A stretch of DNA of 64,000 bases. It comes from Rhizomucor pusillus (Eukaryota; Mucoromycota; Mucoromycetes; Mucorales; Lichtheimiaceae). The number at the start of each line of letters is the position of its first letter. Position 1 is the first letter of the stretch. The DNA lies in the NCBI GenBank assembly GCA_900175165.2, contig FWWN02000253.1:1-64000 (forward strand), read 5' to 3'. The notes below the pieces were generated by a model. The model ran no database searches and had not been told where the DNA came from. It saw only the letters and a list, made by a program, of their open reading frames with translations. The translations under genes and the position numbers were made by a program. Shown here piece after piece: positions 1 to 10,657 of this stretch.

Positions 1-519
1 CTGAAAAGGATAATAGATCTCCATCGCCCCGTCCGCGCTCACTGCCTAACAGGTCAGGCATAAGCCCCTAATAGGCGAAGTTAAAGAAGATTCAGACGCG
101 GAAAATTTTTTGTCACTTAAAAGCTCCATATCACTCAATGGAACTTGTGGTTCATGTATGTACTTTGATGATAAATCCTTCTTTTACGTACAAGCAGAGC
201 AAAATATTATAAAATAGATAGAGGTTTTCCGAGAGAAAACAATATTTCAACCTTGCTATCAATGGAAGAATATCTGTTAAAGATTAACATGACATCCATA
301 GTGAAAAGTCATGCTTCGTACAGAGTCGCTGGATGGAATGGCTCCACTAGCTCGATCATAAAGCATACTAGCATATCGAAATTTAGTATTGATGCGCTGA
401 TTTGCTTCGAGGCGTCATGACTTATGCTGAATATCTTTGTTAGCGCATTCCATTGGTATACGCTCTTTGCCATTGGTGTAAAAACCAAGGCCATCGCAAA
501 ATCTTGCGCTCGGTATTAC
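1..519. other. Left-edge stretch without a supported gene
   Basis: AT-rich sequence with only short open frames on either strand. A minus-strand open stretch at 309-494 could be a downstream exon of the remnant at 520-905, but I recognise no domain and cannot fix a splice junction. No RNA gene or repeat is visible. Confidence 0.4.
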
Positions 520-905
520 TCACGTCTTGTTGTTGGTCGCAGGCAAAATGTGCTGCTTTGTTCGTTGTTCGCACCATTCAAATTCGAGCAAACCAGTTTG
601 GTTGCCGAATGATTCAAATATGCAAATCACATTTTGCATCCAATCTTTTCTCTCGGCTTTGGATTCGTGAATTGTTTGAGGTGCAAGAATGAATTTTGCC
701 GTTTCCAGCAATCGTTTCTCACGTTCAGAAGCATATGGATGCTCTTGCTTCCACAGCCAAACAGGCAATGACTCTATATCATTGCTCCAGTGCGCCTAAC
801 AACAGAGCATATACATGGTCGTATGCGCGAATAGATTCGTCAAATTGATCGAAGCACTGAAGATAGAGGTTGAAAAAGACAAAGCGTGTCAAAGAGTGGT
901 AGCAC
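520..905 (-). pseudogene. Broken or partly spliced coding remnant of unknown function
   Basis: Two minus-strand open stretches abut here. The upstream one (about 905 down to 796) has an aromatic, helical composition and ends in a stop. The downstream one (about 802 down to 520) continues in another frame with similar, protein-like composition, including a WLWKQEHPYASEREKR segment. The frame change occurs within a few bases, so either a single-base frameshift has broken the gene or a short unrecognised intron lies there (a TTAG acceptor-like site precedes the second stretch). I do not recognise the family. No start codon or upstream exon is apparent before the divergent ENP2 gene. Confidence 0.3.
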
Positions 906-1256
906 GATTTTGACTGAGGTGGCAAGCTTTTTCAAGTATTTGACAAACAAGCTGAGAGGGTGAAACAGTAGTCGTGGTTGACCTTCGTATCATTAGATAT
1001 GCTACTGTAAAGAGTACATGAAATGAACTTGTTCGTCCTCTAGAGATCGCGTTGTGGAATAGCGGTGTTGGAGTACGTCAGCTGCAGGAAACAAAGACGC
1101 CTCTCTCAGACAGTCGTGGCCCATTTTGACAGCAGCAGCAGTTCCTGAAACCAAGCCACGAAGGTCTCGGCTGACTTTTGGCGCTGCTCTCTGCATGTTG
1201 GGAAAATTAAAGCTTGCACCTTTTGCTTGGGACTTCGGCTTGCACAACTTTTCAAA

Positions 1257-3459
1257 ATGGTCTTGCCAGTCACCACTGCTAACAATGTAAAAGTATACAC
1301 CGTATCGGGAGGTCTTGGATCTCGATCCATTCCCGATTGGCTCGTCCGTAAAAAGAAGAAGGCTCTGAAGAGAGATCTTGGTAAGACAAGGATATAGATC
1401 AAGTCCCTTTAAGGCTTTCTCACACGCTCTGTAGAGTATCAAACGCGGGTGGAATTGATCCAGAACTTTGAATTCCCAGAGGCGTCGAACAGAATCAAGA
1501 CAACTCGCGATGGCAAGTTCGCCGTTGCCACCGGTACCTACAAACCGCAAATGCGAGTATTCGAGTACGCAGAAGTGTCAATGAAGTTTGAGCGCCACAC
1601 AGACGCAGAAAATGTCAACTTTGAGGTACGATGATGCACGAATTTAGTAGAAAAACGATTGCTTACCGAGATTTTTTAGATCCTGTCGGACGACTGGACA
1701 AAGACAGTACTTTTGCAGAATGATCGTTCAATCGAGTTCCATACACAAGGCGGCATCCATTACCGTACACGTATACCGAAATATGGACGAGATTTGGCAT
1801 ATCACTATCCATCGTGCGATTTGCTCGTCAGTGCGTCTGGCGAAGAAGTGTATCGAATGAACTTGGAAATGGGTCGATTTGTTACCTCTATTCAGACTGA
1901 TGCGACCGAAGGTATCAACTGCATCGAAATCAACCCTGCACATCAATTGTTTGGATTCGGTACTGCGAATGGAACTGTGGAATTGTGGGATCCTCGATCG
2001 AAGTCCCGTGTCGGCTTGCTTACAGATTTGCCACTGCCCCAAAGCTCGTTTTCAGATATTACCAGCGATCCATTGCAAGTTACAGCTCTTCAGTTCCGCA
2101 CAGATGGTTTGACAATGGGTGTCGGTACAAACACCGGCCATACACTCCTGTATGATTTGCGATCAAGCGTCCCCACGACTATCAAGGACCATCAATACGG
2201 ATTCCCTATCAAATCAATTCTTTTTCACAACTCGCCCGCAGGAGGCGACAAAGTCGTCGTTTCTGACTGCAAGATCATCAAAATCTGGGATCGTCAAACT
2301 GGCAAGCATTTCACTTCTGTGGAACCAGAAACAGATATCAACGATGTATGCTTGGTGGAGAACAGTGGATTGATTTTTACAGCTCAGGAAGGTATCGAAA
2401 TGGGCGCCTACTACATTCCACAGCTTGGTCCGGCTCCTCGCTGGGCATCGTTCTTGGACAACATTACAGAAGAAATGGAAGAAAATCCAAACCGTGATGT
2501 GTACGACGATTACAAGTTTGTCACGCGCAAGGAGCTTTCTGCACTGGGCTTGGACAACCTTTTGGGAACCAACCTTCTCAAAGCGTACATGCATGGTTTC
2601 TTTGTCGACTTGCGCTTGTATGAAAAGGCCAGATTGGTTTCCGATCCATTCGCATACGAGGAATACAAGGCCAAGGCAGTCCGTGAAAAGATCGAAAAGG
2701 AGCGTGGATCCCGCATCCAGGTCAAGTCCAAACTGCCCGCCGTCAATAAGGAACTTGCCAAGCAGCTCATGGAAGAGAAGGGCAGCAAGAAGAAGAAGGC
2801 AAAGGCGGATGTATTGTCCGACGATCGTTTCAAGGATATGTTTGCAGATCCAGACTTTGAGGTCGATCAAGATTCCAAAGAGTACCAGCTCTTGCATCCT
2901 ACAAAGGTAATAGAAGACAGAAGAGCTGATGAACATGTAGGGGCAGTATATAGCTAACATTCCTCGCTTGCTCGAATAGAATAAGACACAGAGACACGCA
3001 GATTCTGACGATGAAGAAGAAGAAGAAGAAGACGAGGAGATGGAGGAGGCCGAAGTGCATGAGGAAGAGAATGGTGAAGATGTGGATTCAGACGATAGCG
3101 AGCGCATGTCTGGTGACAGCGACAGTGAAGACGATATCGTTTCTAAAATTCGTAAGGAACGTGGATTGCATGTGCGGGATAGAAAGAAGATTATCAAGAG
3201 CCTGCGCAGCAAGCCAGCAACGCAGCAGCAGCAGCAACAACAACAACAACAACGAAAGGACAAAAAGAAGGCGCCTACGATGCGCATGGGCACTGAAGGT
3301 GGACGAGTCGTTGGTAAAAATGAAAGCCAAAAATCGTTTGGATCACGAATACGATCTGCCGAATTCCAGCGCAAGACTGAACGCAACCGTGTATCGCGAA
3401 CAGCCATGGGTGGCCGTGAAATGTCATTCAAACCAAAAGCCAAGCGTAGTAGGGCATAA
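1257..3459 (+). CDS. ENP2: Nucleolar WD40 protein Enp2/NOL10
   Basis: Ribosome-biogenesis factor of the nucleolus, needed in the family for early 18S rRNA/40S processing. Four exons: 1257-1380, 1435-1625, 1680-2906 and 2980-3459, giving 673 residues in continuous frame. The start matches the family, with a short leader before the conserved ELIQNFEFP block. An N-terminal beta-propeller carries family blocks such as ATGTYKP, IEFHTQGG, YHYPSCDL, LLYDLRS and GPAPRWASFLDN. After it come the YMHGFF block and a NUC153-type motif (DDRFKDMFADPDFEVD). The last exon is strongly acidic, then basic, and contains 11 consecutive glutamines coded by mixed CAG/CAA at 3223-3255. Length and domain order agree with the yeast and human proteins. 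A long open frame on the opposite strand is a shadow. Confidence 0.95.
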
Positions 3460-3710
3460 TTTCCATGTAATCATCAAATGTCTTTCCTGTATAGCATCCT
3501 GTCTTTCTCTTTCTCTTTATAATTCATTTTCCCATAAAGCATGATGAAGCATACCCTAAATGAACGTTGTGTTGAGCGTGCCTGGGTATTGGGACGGGAT
3601 CATCGGGTTCCCAAATTTTTAGGTTTGCATGAAAGATCAAATGGGTGGATTACTCAAACCTTTATGTGTTACTCCAAAAAACAATCAGGATGACGACACA
3701 GCAAAAGAAT

Positions 3711-3805
3711 TGTCGCGGCCTGGATTCGAACCAGGAAACCCATGTTGAGCTCGAACTTGTTATTGTTGTCGTCTGGTATGGTTTTAAGACCGCTACTACC
3801 GCGAC
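3711..3805 (-). pseudogene. tRNA-like sequence, probably a tRNA pseudogene
   Basis: On the minus strand, a 7-base acceptor arm GTCGCGG (3805-3799) pairs perfectly with CCGCGAC near 3712-3718. The T arm is perfect: a CCTGG/CCAGG stem around TTCGAAT, which also forms an ideal RNA polymerase III B box. Between them I cannot fold a canonical D arm or anticodon arm. The D region (TAGTAGCGGTCTTAA) resembles a Leu/Ser-type D loop with bases missing from the stem, and no anticodon loop with U33 and a paired stem fits. At 95 nt it is either a class II tRNA that has decayed or an unusual intron-containing tRNA. I favour a pseudogene. Confidence 0.4.
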
Positions 3806-4332
3806 TTTATTATTCGATTTGATCAATAATTCTATGCTTTTGTCATTATCATTGCGTCACAGTATGTATTGATCATAGTAATAATAATAATAACAACGAA
3901 GTCGTCAATACTATCTATGCTGTTATTGACTGCAACAGCTGTTGGAGCGTATATATCTGTTTAAACGTTCTATAGGGAAATTTGCAGAAGCTGCTCTTGC
4001 AGCTTCTGACATCCGGTACTAGGACTCTCTTAATATACCACGTTTCCCACGAGTTGTGAACTTTTTTCGCCGGTGGATTCTTGATTCAAGCAAATAGACG
4101 GGTATAGGACGAAAACATCACTCGACGGTGGGGGCAGCAGAAAAATCTTTAAGACATTAGCAGTCTACGCCGATCTCGGAGGCAGTGCCCGGTAGGCTGT
4201 CAATCTAAGGAGAGCGGATCGTTCACCGGGCAGCCAATGAAACCTCAGACCGAGTTCGTGCCGAAAGCTCAATATTTCTCTCGTTGATCGGCTCAACGTG
4301 GTGCCGAAATAATTATTAGAAGGTAGAAAAAC

Positions 4333-4339
4333 TATATAA
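4333..4339 (+). promoter_or_regulatory. Probable TATA box of the first P450 gene
   Basis: TATATAA about 55 bases upstream of the start codon, within an AT-rich leader. Inferred from position only. Confidence 0.4.
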
Positions 4340-4393
4340 ACTGCCTATTCTTATTATATATTATTCTTCTGGACTATTCAAATTTGTGCTTCA

Positions 4394-6372
4394 ATGGAGC
4401 AGATCGTGAAATATTTTGAGAATTGGCAAATCCCTAGCCAGCTTCAGCGCCGTGAAACGATGGTTTCTATCGCTGCAGCGACAGCGACCGTTGTGACAGC
4501 GGGAGCATTGTATTCCCTCGTACAAAAGGTATATAATAAACTACGGTTTATTGAAAGGAAGATTGTACGCAGATTGACCACTTGTGCGTTATTTGTAGGC
4601 TTTCGACAATCGTGGCTGCAAAACCGTTCCGTACACTTTGCCTTTTGTTGGATCAAGCGTCGAATATCGAAAGAATCCTCAGGCATTCATGGAAAAATGG
4701 ACAAAAGAGCTCGGTCCAGTATTCCGTGCCCATATTTTCGGCGAGGTAAATTATACTTTTTGATACTTTTTGATCCACCAACATGAAATGTTGACCGCAT
4801 CGTGTTATCAGGTGATGACTATTGTTTCTGGTCCTTATGTTCGCGAGATCTTCCTCAATAACGATTTCAACTTTATTCACGGTACCAACAAGGCAAGTTA
4901 TATGCGGCACCGTACGATTGAGCAAATACACTGACATTGGAGCGTTTATAGAGATTTGACTTGAACTCCCTGTTGGGTATCCGAGAAGGTCACGCAGAAA
5001 GTTCAGGCCTGCGTCAAATTGTCCTGAAGCATCTACATAATAACATGAGACCATATACTCCTCGTGTAGTTCGACAAGTAAGTATTGCGTGTCGACGATT
5101 TTTACAGCAGGCATTTCCTAATTGAACTTTGCTGTCGACTAGCTGAAAAAAGCAGCGTTGGAAGAACTCGGTGATCTATCGCAGACCGAAAAAGTCTTGC
5201 CACACGTCTATCCGATCATGCAACACATGATTGCCAACGCAGCTGCGTCCATCTTTGTGGGCGAAAACCTTGTTAAGAACGAAAAGCTTATCGAGTCCTT
5301 CAAGAACATGACGCTGGAATGCGGCGCAGAGCTTGCAAACGAGAGTCTATTCTTTGAATACTTTTCTACGCTCAACAGCTGGCGACAATGGTGCATCGGC
5401 AAATTCTCCAAAGCAGTAAAGAGACATAGAAGCCAGCTTTACAATGCATTGAAACCAGAGGTCGAAGAACGACTGGCTAACTGTAAAAAACCTGGATGGG
5501 AGCGGCCGGTAAGTCTCAGGCTTTTGAAACATATACTCGTTAAATTTTATTGACGATGATAATGAAAATAGAGAGATATCCTGCAAGATCTCATTGAAGA
5601 TTCAACATGCTCACCTGGCGAGGATCTTATTCTAGAATTGACAGAATGGATCATTGTCCTCATTTTCGCATCCATCCATACGACCAGCGAGAACTCGACT
5701 GTCGTCATGTATCGTCTTTTGCAGCATCCAGAATTGATCACAGAGCTTTTGGAAGAGCAGAACCATGTTCTTTCTGAACACCTCGGCGAAGACGTTGTAA
5801 AGTCTACGGATGATCCAGTTTCTCTGTTCACATTTGACGTTATTCGCAGCCTTCCAAAGTTGGACAGCTTGTGCCGCGAATCGCTTCGTTTGCGAAACGA
5901 TTTCTTAACGTTGCCACACAGATACCTGGGTAAAACCAACTTTACGCTTAGCAACGGCGTTGTGATCAAGCCTGGTGAATACGTTCAGATCAACACATAC
6001 TACAACCATAGAGACGAGAAGATGCAGCACGACGAGTCGGGTAGTCACAGCGATTTCCAGCCTTTCCGATATGCAGACTTGCAAGATCGTCAGTCTACCA
6101 AGATCGGCGATGATTACCTTATCTTTGGTCTAGGAAAGCATGCCTGTCCGGTATGTAAATTTGTTATACTGTGCAACGCAAGAAAAACGAGAGACTCATC
6201 TGGATCTTGTTCTTTACAGGGTCGTTGGTTCGCCCTGCAGGAAGTAAAGACAATTGTATCCTTTTTCATCCGTCAGTACGAAATCTCTAACAAAGGAGGT
6301 ATCACATTCCCTACCGACGATACCAACAAGATGCCTACGGGCGAATTTATCGTCAAGAAGCGCGCAGTGTAG
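4394..6372 (+). CDS. Cytochrome P450 monooxygenase, copy 1
   Basis: Haem-thiolate monooxygenase; substrate unknown. Seven exons: 4394-4528, 4599-4745, 4812-4892, 4952-5077, 5143-5508, 5572-6150 and 6220-6372. Every exon is a multiple of three, so all six introns are phase 0; the product is 528 residues. An N-terminal hydrophobic segment (about residues 23-42) would anchor it in the ER. The I-helix shows SIHTTSENS, with His in the usual acidic position, as in several fungal families and CYP51. The K-helix ExxR is ESLR, the meander is FQPFRY, and the haem loop is FGLGKHACPG, with the last intron just after the Cys-Pro. Intron 3 (4893-4951) begins GC (GCAAGT). Highly similar to the gene at 18346; see that entry. 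I do not assign a CYP family number. Confidence 0.93.
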
Positions 6373-6839
6373 AAGCCATGATATCTAGAAAAAGTGTCAC
6401 ATCATACTTTTCTTTTGTAAGCCATTTATGCTTATACATACATGTAAAGATGCTTCATTTTGGATTTTCGAATAAAAGATCGTGCGTGATTTTCGAAATG
6501 TTTTGTACATTTTATTTGAACACGAGCGTGTATTCTGGTGAGCCATTTTATATATGGCTACAATGGGTGGAAGCCGACATGTCATTCCAACGGCAGCTAC
6601 AGCATAACAGAACCTGCTACGAGGTTAAGAAGTGGAGACAGATCGATAAACAAGGCAACAGCACTTTTAATAATCAAACATCTCTGAATTCCATTGTTAC
6701 GTTACGCTGGAGGCAATCTTGATCACTTTAAAGTGCCTGATTCTTCCTTCAGTTCAATTACTTCATAAGAAGCACGCAAAGTTGTTTTATTGATACTGAT
6801 AAAACTAGAGATAAAAGAATAGGTGGTGTAAGCAGTATG
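6373..6839. other. Convergent intergenic stretch between P450 copy 1 and SF3B2
   Basis: Contains the 3' regions of two convergent genes. The last part, 6723-6804 on the minus strand, could be an additional terminal SF3B2 exon (see that gene). The plus-strand open frame at 6378-6722 has no recognisable content. Confidence 0.4.
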
Positions 6840-8782
6840 TCACATTCCAGTGTAAGTATGCTGTGAACCCATAAATCCACGGATTGTAGTAGGCTTGGGT
6901 TTAAGGATTTTGTAGAGTGTTCGTGGCGACATGGGGCTGTTTTCACTGTTTTCATAATCCTTCTCGTCCGCGTCGTTGTTGCCGTCATGGTCTGCTTTTC
7001 GAGTATCCTTGCGCAGCTCAATGCTGCCTGGTATCTCGATCTCTACGATTTCTTCTTCCTTGCCATGATCGTCATTTTCCATATCCGTGTCTTCTCCAAC
7101 CTCGTTCATATCCATGCTTTCATCATCATCGCTCTGCTCTGGAGTAATATCCTCACCGACAGGGTGTACTGCACAAAAGATTGTTAGCATATAACACACA
7201 TATTCGTTTATAGGAATCTCACCAAGGTCGAACTCGATTTCACCCCACAATGTTCTATCAACCTCGGCTGCTGCCTGGGTTCCAGTCAATTGAGGATCTA
7301 CGCAGCTTACATCGCGACCCATCATTTTTACCTGAATAGTATCTTGTTCCTGCTGCAACACTCCAAATACATCGCCGTATAGTGGACGGTTAAACTAGAG
7401 AGAGAAAAGGGTAAATGCCTCAGAAACCATTTCCAAGCTCTTACACCTTGCAAGTATACACCTACGATATCAACGGGTGGGCATCCCCAGCCTCCACGGT
7501 GGTAACCCCACTCTGCACCTGCAGGAATGGGTGCATTCACGCCTGGTATTTTGAGAAACGGATAGCTGGGCGGAGGACCGTATCTTTGCATTGCATACAA
7601 CCAAGGAGGTGGCATATCTGCTGTGATACCCAATGCTGACTTTAAAGAATCCGACAATTCACCAGGTTTTCGATTTTTCCATGCATCCATATGCTCCTTT
7701 CCCTCGTGATATCTACTCAATAATTGATACTGGTTAGCAGCAATATTTCTCGAAATTACCAACAGTCTCAATCATACATGTCACCGTGGATAGTCAACTT
7801 GGGCCGAGTCTGATAGACAAAGAATGCTTCGTAGAGCTTTTGGTAATCAAGGTCCATTTTTCCCAGCTTTGGATTCAATCGAGCTCTACGTTTGGCTCTT
7901 CCTCGGGCTGCTGCCGCTTCCTTCTCTCTAATTGCATCTCGTATTTCGGATATACCAGTCCGCTTTATAAAATCTGTCATATGCAAGGAGAAACAATGCA
8001 ACGAATGAGAACCAGAAATTTTCTGCTGGTCTGGCAAAGTCTAACCTGGCAACTCGAAAGCAGGTTTTTCAGGTACTCGCCGCCTCTCTAAATAAGGACG
8101 CTTATTTTTCCAATGCGCAGGTACAGGAACCGTATTTCGATAACTTTTGAGTGCCAAAAGCAACGCTGGGTCCGGCGCATTTGCATCCCAAGCCTAGATA
8201 TGTTCGTTATTCAGTGATAGATCGAGGCTGCCAGTGAATTCTTCGATCGTCACCTCGACCACTTCGGGCAATTTCGCCAGTTGTTTCAGCTCCTCAACCG
8301 TAAAACGCATCATTCGTTTTAACTTTTTTCGAGATACTGGCTCCACGCCTTCATTTTGCATATCTCTGTCATTCTTCTCGACGGATACTGGAGCTGACTT
8401 GTGCTGAAGAGAATATTAATTCGCATCCAAAGGGAAGAAAAAGATCTATATATATACCAAGTCCTCCACCGGTTCTTGATGCGACTCTACGCTGAACCGA
8501 TCAAATACATGTTGAAAATATGTTTTTGCTACGTGATCGTCAACAGGTTCTTCCTCATCAATGTGGTTACGCTTATCCTGCTTTTCATTCCGTCAATTTC
8601 CTGCAGCGATAGATGCTCGAGTTGTTTAGAACGCTCACAGGCAACTGATCGCGGGAGACTTGTTTATCCTTGGAAGCAGCAGCAGCAGCAGCAGCGCGTC
8701 GTCTTCGTTGCTTTTTTAGTTCCTTCCGTTTTTGCTTGAGTTTCTTTACGCGATCGGTCGGATCGTTTGACTCATATTGCAT
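6840..8782 (-). CDS. CUS1: Splicing factor 3b subunit 2 (SF3b145/Cus1)
   Basis: U2 snRNP SF3b component that helps U2 bind the branch site. Eight exons read in frame on the minus strand: 8782-8639, 8577-8458, 8403-8254, 8193-8046, 7973-7778, 7712-7466, 7394-7223 and 7168-6840; 501 residues. The conserved core is clear: RFTVEELKQL, then NTVPVPAHW, FELPDFIKRTG, DYQKLYEAFF, PKLTIHGD, GELSDSLKSALG, PPPWLYAMQRYGPPPSYP, GGWGCPPVD and RPLYGDVFG (the DUF382/PSP core). The N-terminus is short, basic and alanine-rich (coiled-coil-like). The C-terminus is acidic and ends soon after GFMGSQHTY, where homologues continue. A 39-nt intron with a weak GTGACA donor at 6843 would add a last exon ending at 6723, so the terminus is uncertain. 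The gene diverges from the carrier gene with 145 bases between start codons. Confidence 0.92.
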
Positions 8783-8927
8783 GTGCGTTTGTGGGAAACA
8801 AATGCCCGCTGAGCTGGAAGTTCCCAGGCTAGAAACTGCGGAGGTGGGGGGCCTGCAGGGTGCAAGACTTGTCTTTGCACATACACACACACAAAAAAAC
8901 CAACTTTGTTTGCGATCGACTGTTTCC
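8783..8927. promoter_or_regulatory. Short bidirectional promoter region between SF3B2 and MME1-like genes
   Basis: Only 145 bases separate two divergent start codons, so both promoters and 5' leaders must share this stretch or overlap the neighbouring transcripts. It holds a CA-rich run near 8881-8892. No TATA box stands out. Confidence 0.45.
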
Positions 8928-10271
8928 ATGAACGCAGCCTCCTCTTCTTCCACCAATGAACAAAACAGACTCTTAATACCGTCCATAAACTCTGACAGCA
9001 ACTCAGGATACCCTCCCTACTTTGATGTAAAGACTCGGGAACCTTCAGTGCGATCTATGTACGATTCTGACATTAGGAAAAGGTTATAGTTGCCGGTGCG
9101 CTGGGCGGCTCCACAGCCGACTTTGTTATGCATAGGTATAGTACTGTCACTACTTGCACGCTTACTCTGAACTTCAACTGAACGTTCTTCAACAAACAGC
9201 GTGGATACCGTCAAGACACGCGTGCAGGGGCAACCCCACCATCGACTCTTGAAATATCACAATATGGTTCAGGCATACAACTTAATATGGAAGGAGGAAG
9301 GCGTACTACGTGGACTATATGCAGGTATCACGCCTGCGATGCTCGGCTCAGGTAATTGGGAAATTTTATATATATTTTTGCCTGTAACTAACAGGTCATT
9401 GTTGGTTGCTAGTGCCTGCAACAGCACTCTATTTTAGCATATATGAAGTAACGAAACGGACACTCACGGCAAACCATGTACCTGAAGTGGCGTCTCACCT
9501 GACGGCTGGTTCTCTTGGCGACTTGATTGCATCGTTTATCTACGTCCCATCCGAAGTCCTGAAAACGCGCATGCAACTTCAGGGACGGTATAACAATCCT
9601 CATTTTATGAGCGGATACAACTACCGTAGTACCTGGCATGCCACCAAAGTCGTACGTATTTGCGGATACTCGCGTTACAGAAGGAAATGGAGACTTAACT
9701 CGCTGAATAGATTGTAAAATACGATGGATTTGGAGCACTGTTCCATGGATTTAGAGCCACCATCCTGCGTGATGTCCCGTATTCGGCTATCCAATTCGCA
9801 TGCTACGAACAGTTCAAAAAGTTTGCTCGTCTCAATTACGGCAGCGATCAACTGCCGGTGGGCATAGATCTTATGACAGGTTCACTCGCCGGTGCCATCG
9901 CTGGAGCTATCACGACTCCTCTGGATCTGATGAAGACGTTGCTGCAGACGCAGCAGCAAACCCGCAAAAAGGGATCCATTACTCGTCCTGAGCCAACAAC
10001 CACGCCTTCAACGAGTATTGTCCACGGACCAGCATCAGCAACGAGCGCACCGCCAGCGCCGAAACACTACAACGGTATCATGGAAGGAATGATATGGAAC
10101 TATCAAAATCAAGGCTTGGCAGGATTGTTCAGAGGGCTTGGACCTAGAGTATTCTGGACGAGTCTTCAAAGCGCTGTCATGTTTGTCGTCTTTGAGCAAA
10201 TCCTGCATGTCGAAAAATCCCTACGAGAGCGCGGGGATTGGCCTCCGTCAAAACCACTAGGCATATCTTAG
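8928..10271 (+). CDS. MME1: Mitochondrial carrier of the Mme1 (YMR166C) type
   Basis: Inner-membrane carrier; the yeast relative Mme1 has been linked to mitochondrial magnesium export. Five exons: 8928-9026, 9077-9135, 9200-9351, 9413-9651 and 9711-10271; 369 residues. Three carrier repeats are present, with signatures SVDTVKTR, PSEVLKTR and PLDLMKT, each followed by the usual glycine/acidic blocks. Specific blocks shared with YMR166C include EEGVLRGLYAG, GDLIASFIYVPSEVLKTR, LQLQGRxNNPHF-SGYNY and the GLGPRVFWTSLQS ending. An insertion rich in Pro/Ser/Thr sits in the third matrix loop (around 9960-10060). The first intron removes a stretch that would otherwise run the leader into a stop. Assignment of the ion is by homology only. 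Confidence 0.9.
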
Positions 10272-10657
10272 ACAAAACAATAGACAGACAACACAAGACG
10301 TACATGTATATTACGCTCCACCTATCACATGCTTTCTTTTTGTTCTCTTCTTACATATACGCATACAGACACACACAACCCACCCCTATCACCCGCATTT
10401 GTAAATTCTGCTCACAGGCAAATTCCATCGATAAAGACAATATCTTTGGATGACATGGCTTTCGTAAAGAAGACAGTCGAAACCCACCCACTTTGCTTTC
10501 AAGAATGATAATATATCTGTATCTCAAAGGCACAAGATTGCTAATAATCAAAATTGTAGTTGGTCTTTTGCTCTTTATTAAATATATGATAAATACAAAA
10601 GCAACATTGGTGGTGAGATAATATAAAGAACTGAAGTCAGGGCAGACTTTTTAACTA
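10272..10657. other. Convergent intergenic stretch between the carrier and VPS8
   Basis: 3' regions of two convergent genes. It contains AT-rich and CACACA-rich sequence and possible AATAAA-like poly(A) signals. No gene seen. Confidence 0.45.

Larger units (their letters stand above)
3460..4393. other. Intergenic stretch between ENP2 and the first P450
   Basis: Holds the ENP2 3' region, a tRNA-like relic (3711-3805) and the upstream region of the first P450. A TATATAA at 4333-4339 lies 55-60 bases before the P450 start codon and is a reasonable TATA box. No other gene is visible. Confidence 0.5.

Noticed and set aside
1002..1550. 182-residue minus-strand open frame
   Set aside because: Overlaps ENP2 exons 1-2 antisense; no recognisable domain.
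2214..3443. 409-residue minus-strand open frame opposite ENP2
   Set aside because: It is antisense to the conserved ENP2 exons, with Cys and Ser runs that mirror the Gln and acidic codons. No family content.
5640..5740. Missing acidic residue in the P450 I-helix (SIHTTSENS)
   Set aside because: His at this place is known from other fungal P450s and CYP51, and all other motifs are intact, so it is not a sign of inactivation.
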